A stretch of DNA of 64,000 nucleotides, taken from positions 62,001-126,000 of the forward strand of contig CAIPFE010000022.1 of assembly GCA_903864275.1 (NCBI GenBank), given 5' to 3'. This DNA comes from an uncultured Mucilaginibacter sp. GTDB taxonomy: Bacteria; Bacteroidota; Bacteroidia; Sphingobacteriales; Sphingobacteriaceae. Below, piece after piece: positions 50,613 through 61,000 of the stretch. The notes beneath the pieces were generated by a model. It was not told the origin of the DNA. It saw nothing but the letters and a program-made list of their open reading frames with translations, and searched no databases. Within the stretch, counting starts at the first letter, position 1. Each line of letters starts with the position of its first letter. The translations under genes were made by a program, and so were the position numbers.

Positions 50613-51573
50613 ATTTTTTCAACCCAATTTCCCTCAACCGTTCATCCAGGTATTCGCCGGCGGTAATACCAGTGTATCGCGTTGGATGATCTGCATCAAT
50701 ACATGAGTCCAGGCAGTTAAGGTCCATACCTGATTGCGGATGCAGAAAAAACGGGACTGAATAACGCGAATATTTCATAAGTTCTGGCGCAGGATTTACA
50801 ACCCGGTGGGTGGTTGATTTTAGCTTATTGTTGGTTAAGCGCTGTAACATATCGCCCACATTAACTACAAGGTCTTCGCCATGGGCTTTAACCGGGAACC
50901 ACTCATTATCGCGGGTGAGCAGTTCAAGGCCCTCGGCGCTGGCGCCAATCAGCAGGGTGATCAGGTTAATGTCCTCGTGTGCACCTGCGCGCACTGCCTC
51001 GTCAGGAACAGAGCCCGGATCGGTGATCGGGAAATAATGCAGCGTGCGTAATATCGAATTGCCGTTATGCACCTTATCATCAAAATAATTGTCGGGCAGG
51101 TCAAGGTATGCCGCAATGGCCTGTAATAGATATATCCCGGCAGTCTCTAATTTTTTATAAACCTCGAGCGTTGTTGAATTAAACGATGGCAACTCTTTGA
51201 CGACAAGATTAGCAGGATATTCATCAATCAGCCGCGAGCCATCGGTAATGGTTTGGCCTATCTGCCAGAATTCTTTTAAATCAGGGGCTTTAAATCCTTT
51301 TGCTGTTTCTTTTTGTTTACCGGTATAACCACGTTGGCCGGCAAGCCCGGGAATTTCATATTTCGATTTTACTGCATCGGGTAAAGCAAACAGCGCTTTA
51401 ACATCTTCGTAAAGTTTGTCAATCAGTTTTTTATCCAGTCCATGCCCGGTGATGGTAACAAACCCGGTCTCATTCAACGCGTTTCCAATATCATCCGAAA
51501 ATTGTTTGCGTTGCCCTTCATCGCCGTTTATATAAAAATCAAGGTCGAGCCGCGGAATATTTACAGTGTTCAT
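50611..51573 (-). CDS. Isopenicillin N synthase-like 2OG-Fe(II) oxygenase
   Basis: 320 residues. N-terminal DIOX_N-like helix region (NIPRLDLDFYINGDEGQRKQFSDDIGNALNETGFVTITGHGLD) and a double-stranded beta-helix with iron ligands His and Asp in AGAHEDINLITLLIGAS and His in STTHRVVNP, plus the Arg in YSRYSVPFFLHP for 2-oxoglutarate. Hydroxylates or desaturates an unknown small substrate. It is codirectional with cysS downstream but separated by a repeat. Confidence 0.92.
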   Translation of the reverse strand: MNTVNIPRLDLDFYINGDEGQRKQFSDDIGNALNETGFVTITGHGLDKKLIDKLYEDVKALFALPDAVKSKYEIPGLAGQRGYTGKQKETAKGFKAPDLKEFWQIGQTITDGSRLIDEYPANLVVKELPSFNSTTLEVYKKLETAGIYLLQAIAAYLDLPDNYFDDKVHNGNSILRTLHYFPITDPGSVPDEAVRAGAHEDINLITLLIGASAEGLELLTRDNEWFPVKAHGEDLVVNVGDMLQRLTNNKLKSTTHRVVNPAPELMKYSRYSVPFFLHPQSGMDLNCLDSCIDADHPTRYTGITAGEYLDERLREIGLKK

Positions 51574-51759
51574 GGTTTTTGTTAGAATTTTTGTAAAACT
51601 ATTTAATTTAAAAATAGTTGTATAATATCCGGGCGAAAAAATTACCGTGAAAAACTAATACTATTTATTATTCAACATATTAATTAAAATGATACTGGTT
51701 TAAACGATTTATCATTAATAACGTCGAAACGTATATTATTCATCTGCAATCTATAAATT

Positions 51760-53994
51760 ATGAAAACACTAAATAAAATATACGGCATGGTTTTATTAGC
51801 CATAGTGCTGATCCTGGCCGTTCCAGCTACAAGCAAAGCCCAGGAGGAAGGCGGCTATATCTCCGACCAGGAGTTTTATGATAACCTGCAGCCTTATGGC
51901 ACGTGGGTATCCGATCCTGATTATGGGAATGTTTGGGTTCCTGATGCCGAGGATGGTTTCAGGCCATACGCCACCCGCGGACACTGGGTACAAACAGATT
52001 ATGGTAATACCTGGGTTTCAGATTATCCATGGGGTTGGGCGACTTTCCACTATGGCCGCTGGCGCCATGATGATTACTATGGCTGGGAATGGATCCCGGG
52101 CCACGAATGGGCGCCTGCCTGGGTTAGCTGGCGCCATGGGCGACGTCATCGCACGAGCTATTTTGGCTGGGCGCCTTTGACCCCAGGCTTGAGCATCAGT
52201 ATAAGCATTGGCGGAGGCGGAGACGGAGACAGAGGCCCGCGTATACCTGATAATTATTGGGTAGTTGTTCCCCAGGCTTATATCACCAGGCGTAATATTG
52301 ATAATTACTATGTCCGTCCGTCAAATACAGTTAACATTATCCATAATACCACTATTATTAATAACACCTACGTTAATAATAATCAAACCTATATTGCAGG
52401 GCCGCGCCCGCAGGAAATCAGGCAGGCAACCCATCAAAATGTGAAGGTTTACAATATTACCAATGTAAATAACACCACTACTGTTAACAATATTCATAAT
52501 AACACAATTAATGTATACAGGCCGGCGGTTCAGGCAGCGCCCAATGCACGTCCGGAGAGGGTAGTTGACGGTGCTGCATATAAACAACAAAACCCACACC
52601 AGGCTATTGCCATAGCCTCCAACAGGGGTAGTGCGGGCGCGCCGGCATTTAATCATAGTGCAGCGGCCAAACTGGCCATGGTGGCTAAAGACCCCAGGCC
52701 TGATAATAAAGTCGTTCATGTTAACCCGGTAGTTAACCGGCCTAACACTGCCCGGCCTGCCACGCCCCCAGCACAGGCAGCCGCTGCAAAGCAGCCCCAG
52801 GCAGGCAGCAATGCCAGGCCTAACACCCCACCTGCACAAGCAACTGCTGGAAGGCAACCCCATCCTGCCGGAAACGGTCGGCCTAATACTCCTCCTGCAC
52901 AGGCAGCTGCCGCAAAGCAGCCGCAACCTGGCGCAAACGGTCGTCCTGCTAACCCCGCCGGCCAGCCAGCTGCAGCCAGGCAGGCGCAGCCAGGCGGCAA
53001 CCCCCGGCAGCAGCAAAAAGCAGCTCAGCAAGCGGCCCAACAGGCAGGTCAACAAAAAGCGGTTCAACAAAACGCAACACAGCAAGCACAACAGCAAAAA
53101 GCGGCGCAGCAGGCACAACTTGCGCAACAACAAAAAGCAGCGCAGGCTACCCAACAGGCGCAGCAGCAAAAGGCAGCCCAGGCAGCGCAGCAAGCACAAC
53201 AGCAAAAAGCAGCGCAGCAGGCTCAACTTGCCCAGCAACAAAAAGCAGCGCAGGCTACCCAGCAGGCCCAGCAGCAAAAAGCAGCTCAGGTAGCGCAGCA
53301 AGCCCAACAGCAAAAAGCAGCACAACAGGCCCAACTTGCCCAGCAACAAAAAGCAGCCCAGGTAGCGCAGCAAGCCCAACAGCAAAAAGCAGCACAACAG
53401 GCCCAACTTGCTCAACAACAAAAAGCAGCCCAGGCTACCCAACAGGCCCAGCAACAAAAGGCAGCCCAGGTAGCGCAGCAAGCCCAAGAGCAAAAAGCAG
53501 CGCAGCAGGCTCAACTTGCGCAGCAACAAAAGGCAGCCCAGGTAGCGCAGCAAGCCCAAGAGCAAAAAGCAGCGCAGCAGGCTCAACTTGCGCAGCAACA
53601 AAAAGCAGCGCAGGCTGCGCAGCAGGCTCAGCAACAAAAGGCAGCACAAATGGCACAGCAAGCACAGCAGCAAAAAGCAGCGCAGCAGGCTCAACTTGCC
53701 CAGCAACAAAAAGCGGCCCAAGCCGCGCAGCAGGCACAACAACAAAAGGCAGCCCAGGCAGCCCAGCAAGCCCAGCAGCAAAAAGCAGCGCAGCAGGCTC
53801 AACTTGCGCAGCAACAAAAAGCAGCACAAGCCGCTCAACAGGCCCAGCAGCAAAAGGCAGCACAACAACAGCAAAGGGCGGCCCAGCTGGCACAGCAGGC
53901 AGCGCAACAAAAAGCGGCCCAGCAACGGGCAGCCCAGCAGCAAAAGCCGAAGCCGAAACCTGCGCCACCTACACCCCCAAATCAACAACGATAA
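51760..53994 (+). CDS. DUF6600 protein with Ala/Gln/Lys repeat tail
   Basis: 744 residues with a signal peptide ending near ATSKAQ. Residues about 30-140 carry the DUF6600 pattern of Trp/Tyr-rich repeats (PYGTWVSDPDYGNVWVPD, GHWVQTDYGNTWVSDYPWGWATFHYGRW, YYGWEWIPGHEWAPAWVSWRHG). Asn-rich and Pro-rich stretches follow to about residue 410 (PNTPPAQAAAAKQPQ repeats). The last 320 residues are units of QQQKAAQxAQQAQ and QQAQLAQQQKAAQ, which should form a long helix like the TolA stalk. Likely periplasmic or envelope-spanning. Role unknown. Confidence 0.88.
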   Translation: MKTLNKIYGMVLLAIVLILAVPATSKAQEEGGYISDQEFYDNLQPYGTWVSDPDYGNVWVPDAEDGFRPYATRGHWVQTDYGNTWVSDYPWGWATFHYGRWRHDDYYGWEWIPGHEWAPAWVSWRHGRRHRTSYFGWAPLTPGLSISISIGGGGDGDRGPRIPDNYWVVVPQAYITRRNIDNYYVRPSNTVNIIHNTTIINNTYVNNNQTYIAGPRPQEIRQATHQNVKVYNITNVNNTTTVNNIHNNTINVYRPAVQAAPNARPERVVDGAAYKQQNPHQAIAIASNRGSAGAPAFNHSAAAKLAMVAKDPRPDNKVVHVNPVVNRPNTARPATPPAQAAAAKQPQAGSNARPNTPPAQATAGRQPHPAGNGRPNTPPAQAAAAKQPQPGANGRPANPAGQPAAARQAQPGGNPRQQQKAAQQAAQQAGQQKAVQQNATQQAQQQKAAQQAQLAQQQKAAQATQQAQQQKAAQAAQQAQQQKAAQQAQLAQQQKAAQATQQAQQQKAAQVAQQAQQQKAAQQAQLAQQQKAAQVAQQAQQQKAAQQAQLAQQQKAAQATQQAQQQKAAQVAQQAQEQKAAQQAQLAQQQKAAQVAQQAQEQKAAQQAQLAQQQKAAQAAQQAQQQKAAQMAQQAQQQKAAQQAQLAQQQKAAQAAQQAQQQKAAQAAQQAQQQKAAQQAQLAQQQKAAQAAQQAQQQKAAQQQQRAAQLAQQAAQQKAAQQRAAQQQKPKPKPAPPTPPNQQR
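53030..53960 (+). repeat. Tandem coding repeat, CAGCAAAAAGCAGC units
   Basis: About 60-bp units (CAACAGCAAAAAGCAGCGCA, GCTCAACTTGCCCAGCAACA) repeat about 15 times, encoding the Ala/Gln/Lys tail of the DUF6600 protein. The array is a likely site of slippage and length variation. Confidence 0.85.
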
Positions 53995-54017
53995 AGGTTA
54001 ACACATAAAATAATAAG

Positions 54018-54052
54018 AACACCTGTGGCTCAAATTCACAGGTGTTTTTTTT
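54018..54052 (+). terminator. Rho-independent terminator of the DUF6600 gene
   Basis: AACACCTGTG (54018-54027) and CACAGGTGTT (54037-54046) are perfect complements around 9 nt, followed by eight T. It lies 24 bp after the stop. The rest of the 485-bp gap (54001-54481) holds a second small hairpin (GCCGGACA/TGTTCCGGC near 54100-54127) and no gene. Confidence 0.9.
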
Positions 54053-54481
54053 GTTTATACTTTTGAAAAAAGGCCCCTGGCCAAAAAGAAAGGTAAAAAT
54101 AAAGCCGGACAACTCTCGCAGTGTTCCGGCCCTAAATCTACCTATGAAAAACAGCCCATTGGGAGGGCATAAATAACAAGACAAATTAAGTGCCAGTCGT
54201 TAAACCCCTGTGTTCATGGTCGTGGCGGCATTAATTTAAAAAAAGGATGATTTTATCGTAGAAATAGTTTCCTATAAAACGGGTGTAAATTACCCGGCCA
54301 AAAACTCATTTGTAAAAATTTAAATATCAACAACACTTTTTATTGACTTTAAACTTGTTATATTTTAATTTTAGCCGTTTATTATGTAAAAATTGATGCG
54401 AATATTTCACGTCTGAATTAACACCCGAAATTTAAGATGATAAACCTGTAAACTATCAGGCGATATAGTTGTTATACCCTT

Positions 54482-54793
54482 ATGGATTACAATGTTTATT
54501 TACTAGCAACCGATCCGAACAATCTCTGCAGGGACATTATCCATTCAAGGGATACCCACTTAAAGATCAGGGTTTTTTGTCTCGATAAAGAATCTTTTAG
54601 CCCCGACATTAATGAAATACAGCTGTATGGCTACGCCGAGGGACAGTTATATGCCTTTGAGACCATAAACATAATTGCTGAAGACGCGCTGGATGTAGTT
54701 GGCGCGATACAATGGTATGCTGAATATATAAATTTCCCGAACATGGAAATATTGCCGGATGATCCGCGGCAGGGCAGGCATATGGCTGTTTAA
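54482..54793 (+). CDS. Small protein of unknown function
   Basis: 103 residues, no signal peptide or membrane segment. YNVYLLATDPNNLCRDIIHSRDTHLKIRVFCLDKESFSPDINEIQLYGYAEGQLYAFETINIIAEDALDVVGAIQWYAEYINFPNMEILPDD suggests a compact alpha/beta protein. I do not recognise the family. Transcribed alone, with 362 bp of AT-rich DNA without visible features between it and the TolC gene, apart from a TTGTTACCC motif near 54977. Confidence 0.65.
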   Translation: MDYNVYLLATDPNNLCRDIIHSRDTHLKIRVFCLDKESFSPDINEIQLYGYAEGQLYAFETINIIAEDALDVVGAIQWYAEYINFPNMEILPDDPRQGRHMAV

Positions 54794-55155
54794 TTTCCTC
54801 CGGGGCCCTTAAATAATAAAATAAAATCGCACCAGGATTTTGGGAATTAAAACTGATTAACCAATTTTAAATTTCCAAAAAGATTATCTTCGCAATAAAC
54901 AAACATACTTGATTAATAGGTAAATACAGGGTTTTAAGGTGCTGCCAGGTAACAATATTATTGTTTTGAGGCAGCCCGAAATACATTAACAAAATTGTTA
55001 CCCTAAGCAACCTATGTTTTTGCCACTTTTACAAACCATTTTGAATAACCGGACTTTAACAATTGATCATGATATAAGGTATTACAATTGGTTTCTGTTG
55101 AAATTCCTTTTTATGAGATTTTATTTACGAAAAATACAAATCATACTGTTTTAAA

Positions 55156-56622
55156 ATGACTAATAGTTCTTTTAATAGCAATACCCTGCGTTCTTTAATG
55201 CTAATAACTGCTTTGTTTTGTTTTGCCACGAGTGCTTATGCACAACGTAAAACCCGGAAAGATACCACTCAACAAAGTGTAGCCGCCCCTATTGTTGTGC
55301 CTGATACTACTAAAGTCAATTTACTTTTGCCGGTTACGGTAAAAGACACCGGTAAAAACGGCGCCGGCCAATATTTAACACTGCAGCAATGTATTGAATA
55401 TGCCATGCAGCACCAGCCCGGTTTAAATATCGCAACAATAAATGTCGATGTCGCCAAAACAACCAACGCCATTAATCTGGCCGGCGCCTTGCCGCAGGTG
55501 AACGCCTCGGGGGATTTGATACATTATATCCAGCAATCTCAAAACACCTCCCCGGCAGCAAATGGCGGAACAGGCACAACAACGCAAAGACAATCGTACA
55601 CCAATACATTTATTCCGGGCATCGCAGTAAGCCAGTCTATTTTTAATCCCAGTTTATTATATGCTTCCAAAAGCGCCCCTTTATATGTTAAACAGGCACA
55701 ACAGGCCACTGACAGCACTAAAATTTTCCTGGTTGCATCTGTTAGCAAATCCTTTTATAGTTTATTGCTTACCCTTGAACAGATCAATGTGCTGAAAGAG
55801 GATACAGCACAGTTCGGTAAAAGTTTAAGGGACGCTTATCATCAATACAAAGGCGGAATTGTTGACGAAACAGATTATGAGCAGGCCGAGATCACTTTAA
55901 ATAATACGTTGGCCCAATTAAAGCAGGCCATTGAAAATGTTGTTCCACAATATGCCACGCTGAAACAAAGCATGGGTTTTCCGCCCGACAAACAGTTTAA
56001 TGTGGTTTTTGATACCTTGGAGATGATGAAAAGCATCCATATTGATACTACCGAGCAACTGCAGTATGAAAAAAGGATAGAATTCCAATTATTAAATACC
56101 AACAAAGACCTGCAGTCGCAGCTTGTTAATTATTACCATTATTCCTGGCTGCCCACTGTTTCGGCCATGTTCGATTATAACCTTAACTTTCAAAGTAACC
56201 AGCTGAGCAATATATTAGGAACTTCGTACCCAACTTCGTTAATAGGCGTTCAATTCAGTATCCCCATATTCACCGGCTTTGCACGGTTAAATAATTTACG
56301 CAAAGCAAAGTTGCAGGGACAAATCCTCGACTGGAATCAAACGGACCTGAAATCGCAGATATATACGCAATACACAACGGCCCTGGCCAATTATAAAAGC
56401 AATTTCTATAATTTACAGCTACTACAAAGAAACGTTGGCTTATCGCGGAGGGTTTTCTTTGTTGTTGAGCTTCAATACAGGCAGGGGATTGTGCCATATT
56501 TAAATGTGATCACCGCCGAAGCAAATTTAATAACATCCGAAATAAATTACCTGAATGCTTTATTCAACGTATTATCAAACAAGATCGACCTGGAAAAAGC
56601 TATGGGGAGTATTTCGTATTAA
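55156..56622 (+). CDS. TolC-family outer-membrane efflux protein
   Basis: 488 residues with signal MTNSSFNSNTLRSLMLITALFCFATSAYA. Two long coiled-coil repeats typical of OEP domains: LTLQQCIEYAMQHQPGLNIATINVDVAKT...INLAGALPQVNASGDL and later VGVQFSIPIFTGFARLNNLRKAKLQ; final SEINYLNALFNVLSNKIDLEKAMG. It forms the trimeric outer-membrane exit channel. First gene of the RND operon; the adaptor gene follows 23 bp later. Confidence 0.93.
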   Translation: MTNSSFNSNTLRSLMLITALFCFATSAYAQRKTRKDTTQQSVAAPIVVPDTTKVNLLLPVTVKDTGKNGAGQYLTLQQCIEYAMQHQPGLNIATINVDVAKTTNAINLAGALPQVNASGDLIHYIQQSQNTSPAANGGTGTTTQRQSYTNTFIPGIAVSQSIFNPSLLYASKSAPLYVKQAQQATDSTKIFLVASVSKSFYSLLLTLEQINVLKEDTAQFGKSLRDAYHQYKGGIVDETDYEQAEITLNNTLAQLKQAIENVVPQYATLKQSMGFPPDKQFNVVFDTLEMMKSIHIDTTEQLQYEKRIEFQLLNTNKDLQSQLVNYYHYSWLPTVSAMFDYNLNFQSNQLSNILGTSYPTSLIGVQFSIPIFTGFARLNNLRKAKLQGQILDWNQTDLKSQIYTQYTTALANYKSNFYNLQLLQRNVGLSRRVFFVVELQYRQGIVPYLNVITAEANLITSEINYLNALFNVLSNKIDLEKAMGSISY

Positions 56623-56645
56623 ATAATTTAAAACAAACAATTTGC

Positions 56646-57848
56646 ATGAATAGAGTATTATTAAATACCATTTTTATAAGCTGCCTTTTCCTGTGCGCCT
56701 GTAAAAAAAAGCTCCCGCCCCCTAACCCCGAGGTGCCGGTTAATTTACTGAAGCTGAAACCGAAGACGGTGTTGTATTACGAAAAATACCCCGCAACTAC
56801 ACGTGCGCTAAACCAGGTAAATTTACTGCCGCAGGTTGCGGGCGCTGTTACCGGCATGTTTTTCAGGGAGGGCACAAAGGTAGATAAAGGACAAAAGTTG
56901 TACGAGATTGACGAACGCTTGTACAAAGCAGCTTATGACCAGGCCGTGGCTAACTTAGATGTATCAAAAAGCGGTTTGGTAGAGGCACAGCAGGATGCCG
57001 ACCGCTATGTATACCTGAATAAGTACAACGCTGTGGCTAAACAACTGTATGACCATGCCGTGGTTACCCTTGAACAGGCAAAGAGTACCGTAAGGGCTTC
57101 GGAACAGCAGGTAAAAACAGCCAAAACCAATTTAACGTATGCAACGGTTTATGCACCGTTTACAGGCACCATAGGTATAAGCCAGGTTAGGTTGGGCGAG
57201 GTGGTAACCCCGTCGGTAACTACCCTTGATACGATTTCGCAAGACAACCCCATGGCGGTTGATTTCATCATCAATGAGAAAAATTTGCCTTTCTTCGAGA
57301 AATTGCAGCACGAAAAAATACAGGTCGACTCTCTTTTCACCCTGTTAATGCCTGATAATTCGCTTTACGCCCATTTGGGCAAACTTTCCATCATTGACAG
57401 GGCCGTCGACTCGCAAACGGGTACCATTCGCGTAAGGCTGGTTTTTGATAACCCCGATTTTTATTTAAGGGCAGGTATGAGTTGCGTGGTACGTGTGCAT
57501 AATCAAGACGTTGGGCCGCAACTGGTTGTGCCAAACAAAGCCGTCGTTGAGCAAATGGGCGAATACTTTGTATACGTGGCAAAAGATACCCTGCTGAAAG
57601 TAAGTGCCGACAGCCTGAAAAAATTGGATAAAAAAGCTGCTGCCGATGCTAAAAAACCGAAGCTGGTTGCCGTGCAAAAAAAGGTTCAAACCGGGCAGGT
57701 AATAGGGTCTGATATCATTATTAAAAGCGGCATTAAGGCCGGCGACAAGATAATTGTTGACGGTTTGCAATCATTGCATGATGGCGTTCGCATTACAACC
57801 GCAAATAAGGTAGGTCCGGGCGGCGGCAGAGGCGGGCGTGGCGGTTGA
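56646..57848 (+). CDS. RND efflux periplasmic adaptor lipoprotein
   Basis: 400 residues. Lipobox LFLCAC (signal MNRVLLNTIFISCLFLCAC). Membrane-fusion protein with a barrel-sandwich/lipoyl half (VNLLPQVAGAVTGMFFREGTKVDKGQKLYEID), a hairpin of helices (AAYDQAVANLDVSKSGLVEAQQDADRYVYLN...TVRASEQQVKTAKTNLTYATVYAPFTGTIG), and a beta-barrel (YLRAGMSCVVRVHNQ). It links the inner-membrane pump to TolC. The C-terminus is Gly/Arg-rich (GPGGGRGGRGG). Confidence 0.94.
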   Translation: MNRVLLNTIFISCLFLCACKKKLPPPNPEVPVNLLKLKPKTVLYYEKYPATTRALNQVNLLPQVAGAVTGMFFREGTKVDKGQKLYEIDERLYKAAYDQAVANLDVSKSGLVEAQQDADRYVYLNKYNAVAKQLYDHAVVTLEQAKSTVRASEQQVKTAKTNLTYATVYAPFTGTIGISQVRLGEVVTPSVTTLDTISQDNPMAVDFIINEKNLPFFEKLQHEKIQVDSLFTLLMPDNSLYAHLGKLSIIDRAVDSQTGTIRVRLVFDNPDFYLRAGMSCVVRVHNQDVGPQLVVPNKAVVEQMGEYFVYVAKDTLLKVSADSLKKLDKKAAADAKKPKLVAVQKKVQTGQVIGSDIIIKSGIKAGDKIIVDGLQSLHDGVRITTANKVGPGGGRGGRGG

Positions 57849-57858
57849 TTGAAAAGAT

Positions 57859-58010
57859 GAATCAAGAGTCGAGAGCCAAGAATCAAGACTCAAAAAAATG
57901 GTTACAGTAGGAAAACCCAATAAACAGAAAAAAAGTTAAGCGGACGATGGCATCATAGCCAGTAAAACAAGATGCTTCTGTCTTGATTCTTGGCTCTTGA
58001 TTCTTGATTC
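57859..58010 (+). repeat. 31-bp word-repeat hairpin inside the RND operon
   Basis: Left arm 57859-57889 (words GAATCAAGAGTC, GAGAGCCAAGAATC) and right arm 57980-58010 pair at all 31 positions in RNA, 29 as Watson-Crick and two as G-U. The loop is about 90 nt. It lies between the adaptor stop (57848) and the first permease start (58030), and no T run follows, so it should not terminate fully. Confidence 0.8.
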
Positions 58011-58029
58011 TTCAATACGTGAATGAAAT

Positions 58030-61000
58030 ATGATCGCTAATACCTTTATAAAACGGCCCGTAACTGCAATAGTTATTTCTATTGTACTGGTAATTACGGG
58101 CATCGTAAGTATTTTACTGCTGCCTATTGACCAATATCCTGACATTACCCCACCCGTGGTCCAGGTGAACGGACAGTTTATTGGCGCCGATGCCCAAACT
58201 GTTGAACAAACCATGGCAACGCCTATTGAAGAACAGGTAAACGGTTCGCCCGGCATGGAGTACATGCAAAGCAACAGCACCAACAACGGCGCCATGCAGC
58301 TTAACGTAACTTTCAAAATAGGCACTAACATTGACGTAGCCGCGCTCGATGTGCAAAACCGAGTGAGTATCGCCACACCCCTACTGCCTGCAGCGGCCAG
58401 CCGGTTGGGCCTTACCGTTCGCGCCGTCAACCCAAGCATGTTGATGATGGTAGCTATATACGCGCCAAAAGATTCGCATAACATCACCTTCCTTGATAAC
58501 TATACCAATATTTTTATCCAGGATGCCCTGCTGCGGGTACCGGGAGTAGGCACAATAAGCCGGTTTACTGACGACTTTAGCATGCGCGTTTGGATGAACC
58601 CGCAAAAAATGGCTGCTTACAGCATTGAGCCTCAGGACATTATTACTGCGCTTACTGCCCAAAACGTACAGGTAGCAGCCGGTACGGCCGGTGTGCCGCC
58701 GCAAGCGCCAACGCAAACTTATGAATTGGGTATCTTAGTAAACGGCCGCTTAAGTACGGTTCCGGAGTTCCAAAACATCATTATAAAAAACAATCCCCAA
58801 ACCGGCGAACTGGTTTACCTGAAGGATGTTGCCCGTATTGAATTGGGTAAATTTACTTTTTCGAGCAACTCATTTGTTGATGGCCACCGGGCATCCTACC
58901 TCCAGATATACCAGGCGCCGGGCAGTAATGCGCTCCAAACCGCCAACGGCGTTTACGCGGAGCTTGCTAAGCTGAAACAAACTTTCCCAACAGATGTGGC
59001 CTACAGCGTTCCGTTTGAAGCGGTAACCGTTGTAAAAGTTTCGATGACGGATGTGGTGAGGACTTTATTAATGACCCTTGGCCTGGTTGCTATCGTGGTG
59101 TTCCTGTTCCTTCAAACACTCAGGTCTACCCTCATCCCCATTCTTGCCATACCGGTATCTATTTTCGGCACATTTTGCTTTTTTATCCCGCTCGGCTTCA
59201 CCATCAATACTTTAACCATGTTTGGCTTTGTGCTGGCTATTGGTATAGTGGTGGATGATGCAATCATCGTCGTTGAGGCTGTGCAGCACTATATCGACAA
59301 TGATAAGATGTCGGCTAAGGAGGCCACTTACCAGGCGATGAAAGATATTTCGGCCCCGGTTGTGGCCATCGCGCTTATCCTGGCCGCGGTATTTGTCCCG
59401 GTTGGGTTTATTCCGGGTATTGTTGGCCGCTTGTACCAGCAGTTTGCCATAACCATTGCCATCTCGGTAATTATATCAGCTTTTATCGCGCTCTCGTTGA
59501 CACCGGCCCTCTGTACCCTGCTGTTAAAGCCGACCGACGAAAGCAAAAAACATAAGGGCCTTACGGGATGGTTCACTAAGTTTAACGACTGGTTCGATCG
59601 GGTAACAGCAAGATACACCGAAGGTGTAAGGCGCAGCATCAAAGGGGCGAAATATATTGTTATCTTACTGGTTTGCGTTTGTGTGGGCGCTTACTTCCTG
59701 TTCCAGTCAAAGCCAACCGGCTTCATTCCATCAGAAGACGACGGCAATTTATATGTAACTTACCAGTTGCCTCCGGCATCATCTACGGCGCAGTCGGTCA
59801 ATATCATGACCAAACTTATGAAAGTAGTCGCGAGTACTCCCGGCGTTGGGCATTATGCCGCACTATCGGGCCTCAACGTGGTCACTAACGCTGCTAACTC
59901 CAACAATGGCACCATCTACGTACAGCTGAAGCCCTGGGATGAACGTTCTGGCGATGATCAACAGGTACCGGGCATTATAAAAGTAATGCAAAAACGCATT
60001 GCCGACGCCGGTGTTACAAATGCTTCGGTTGAAGTAATACAACCCTCGCCCCTTCCCGGTGTTGGCTCAACGATAGGTTTCAGCATGCAGATAGAGCAGC
60101 GGAGTACCAATGATAACCTGCAGGATTTTGAGCGGGTTGTTAACCGTTTCATCGATTCGGCCAATAAAAACCCGGCAATTACAAGGGCTTTTACCTTTTA
60201 CACCGCTCATACACCTAACATGAGCCTTTCGGTCGACCGGGAAAAATGTGAAAAGCTGGGGGTTAGCATATCGGATGTTTTTACCACTATCGAGGCCTTT
60301 ACGGGCAGTTTGTATATCAATGATTTCACCACCTATAACCGCACCTTCCACGTGGTGGTCCAGGCAGATACGGTTTACAGGGCGCTGATCACTGATATGG
60401 AAAAGTACTACGTGCGCAACTCCAGCAACAAAATGGTGCCTTTGGGCGCCGTCATTAGTTTTAAGCCTGTTGAAGCGGCCCCGCTGATCTCGCATTTTAA
60501 TATTTTCCGTTCCGCTGAGATAGATGGGTCATCGCCGCCGGGTGTCAGCTCTACCGATGCACTCGCCGCGTTAACGGCATTGGCAAGCAAACAACTGCCA
60601 CAGGGGTATACCTATGAATTTTCGGGCTTAAGTTACGAGGAATTAAAAGCCGGGTCGGTAACGATGTATATATTTGCTTTCTCCATTACCTTCGTCTTCC
60701 TGTTCCTGGCTGCATTATATGAAAGCTGGTCGGTTCCGTTTTCGGTACTGCTTGCCGTGCCGATCGGCGCTTTCGGGGCTATTTTAGCATTGGTACTGGT
60801 CCCCTCCCTTAGCGACAACGTTTATGCCCAGATCGGTTTGATCACACTGATAGGCCTTGCGGCAAAAAACGCGATCCTTATTGTAGAGTTTGCCAAGGTT
60901 CGCGTAGATCGCGGTGAAGATCTCCTTGATTCAACGCTTGAAGCCGTAAGCCTTCGTTTGCGCCCCATCATCATGACGTCGCTGGCATTAATCTTGGGTG

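Noticed and set aside
53030..53960. Possible CRISPR-like direct repeats
   Set aside because: The units are contiguous and coding, without unique spacers or cas genes. The same holds for 19308-20430.
52321..53988. A 555-codon Leu/Cys-rich open frame on the minus strand
   Set aside because: It is the mirror of the Ala/Gln/Lys repeat array; its composition follows from the repeat and has no natural protein character.
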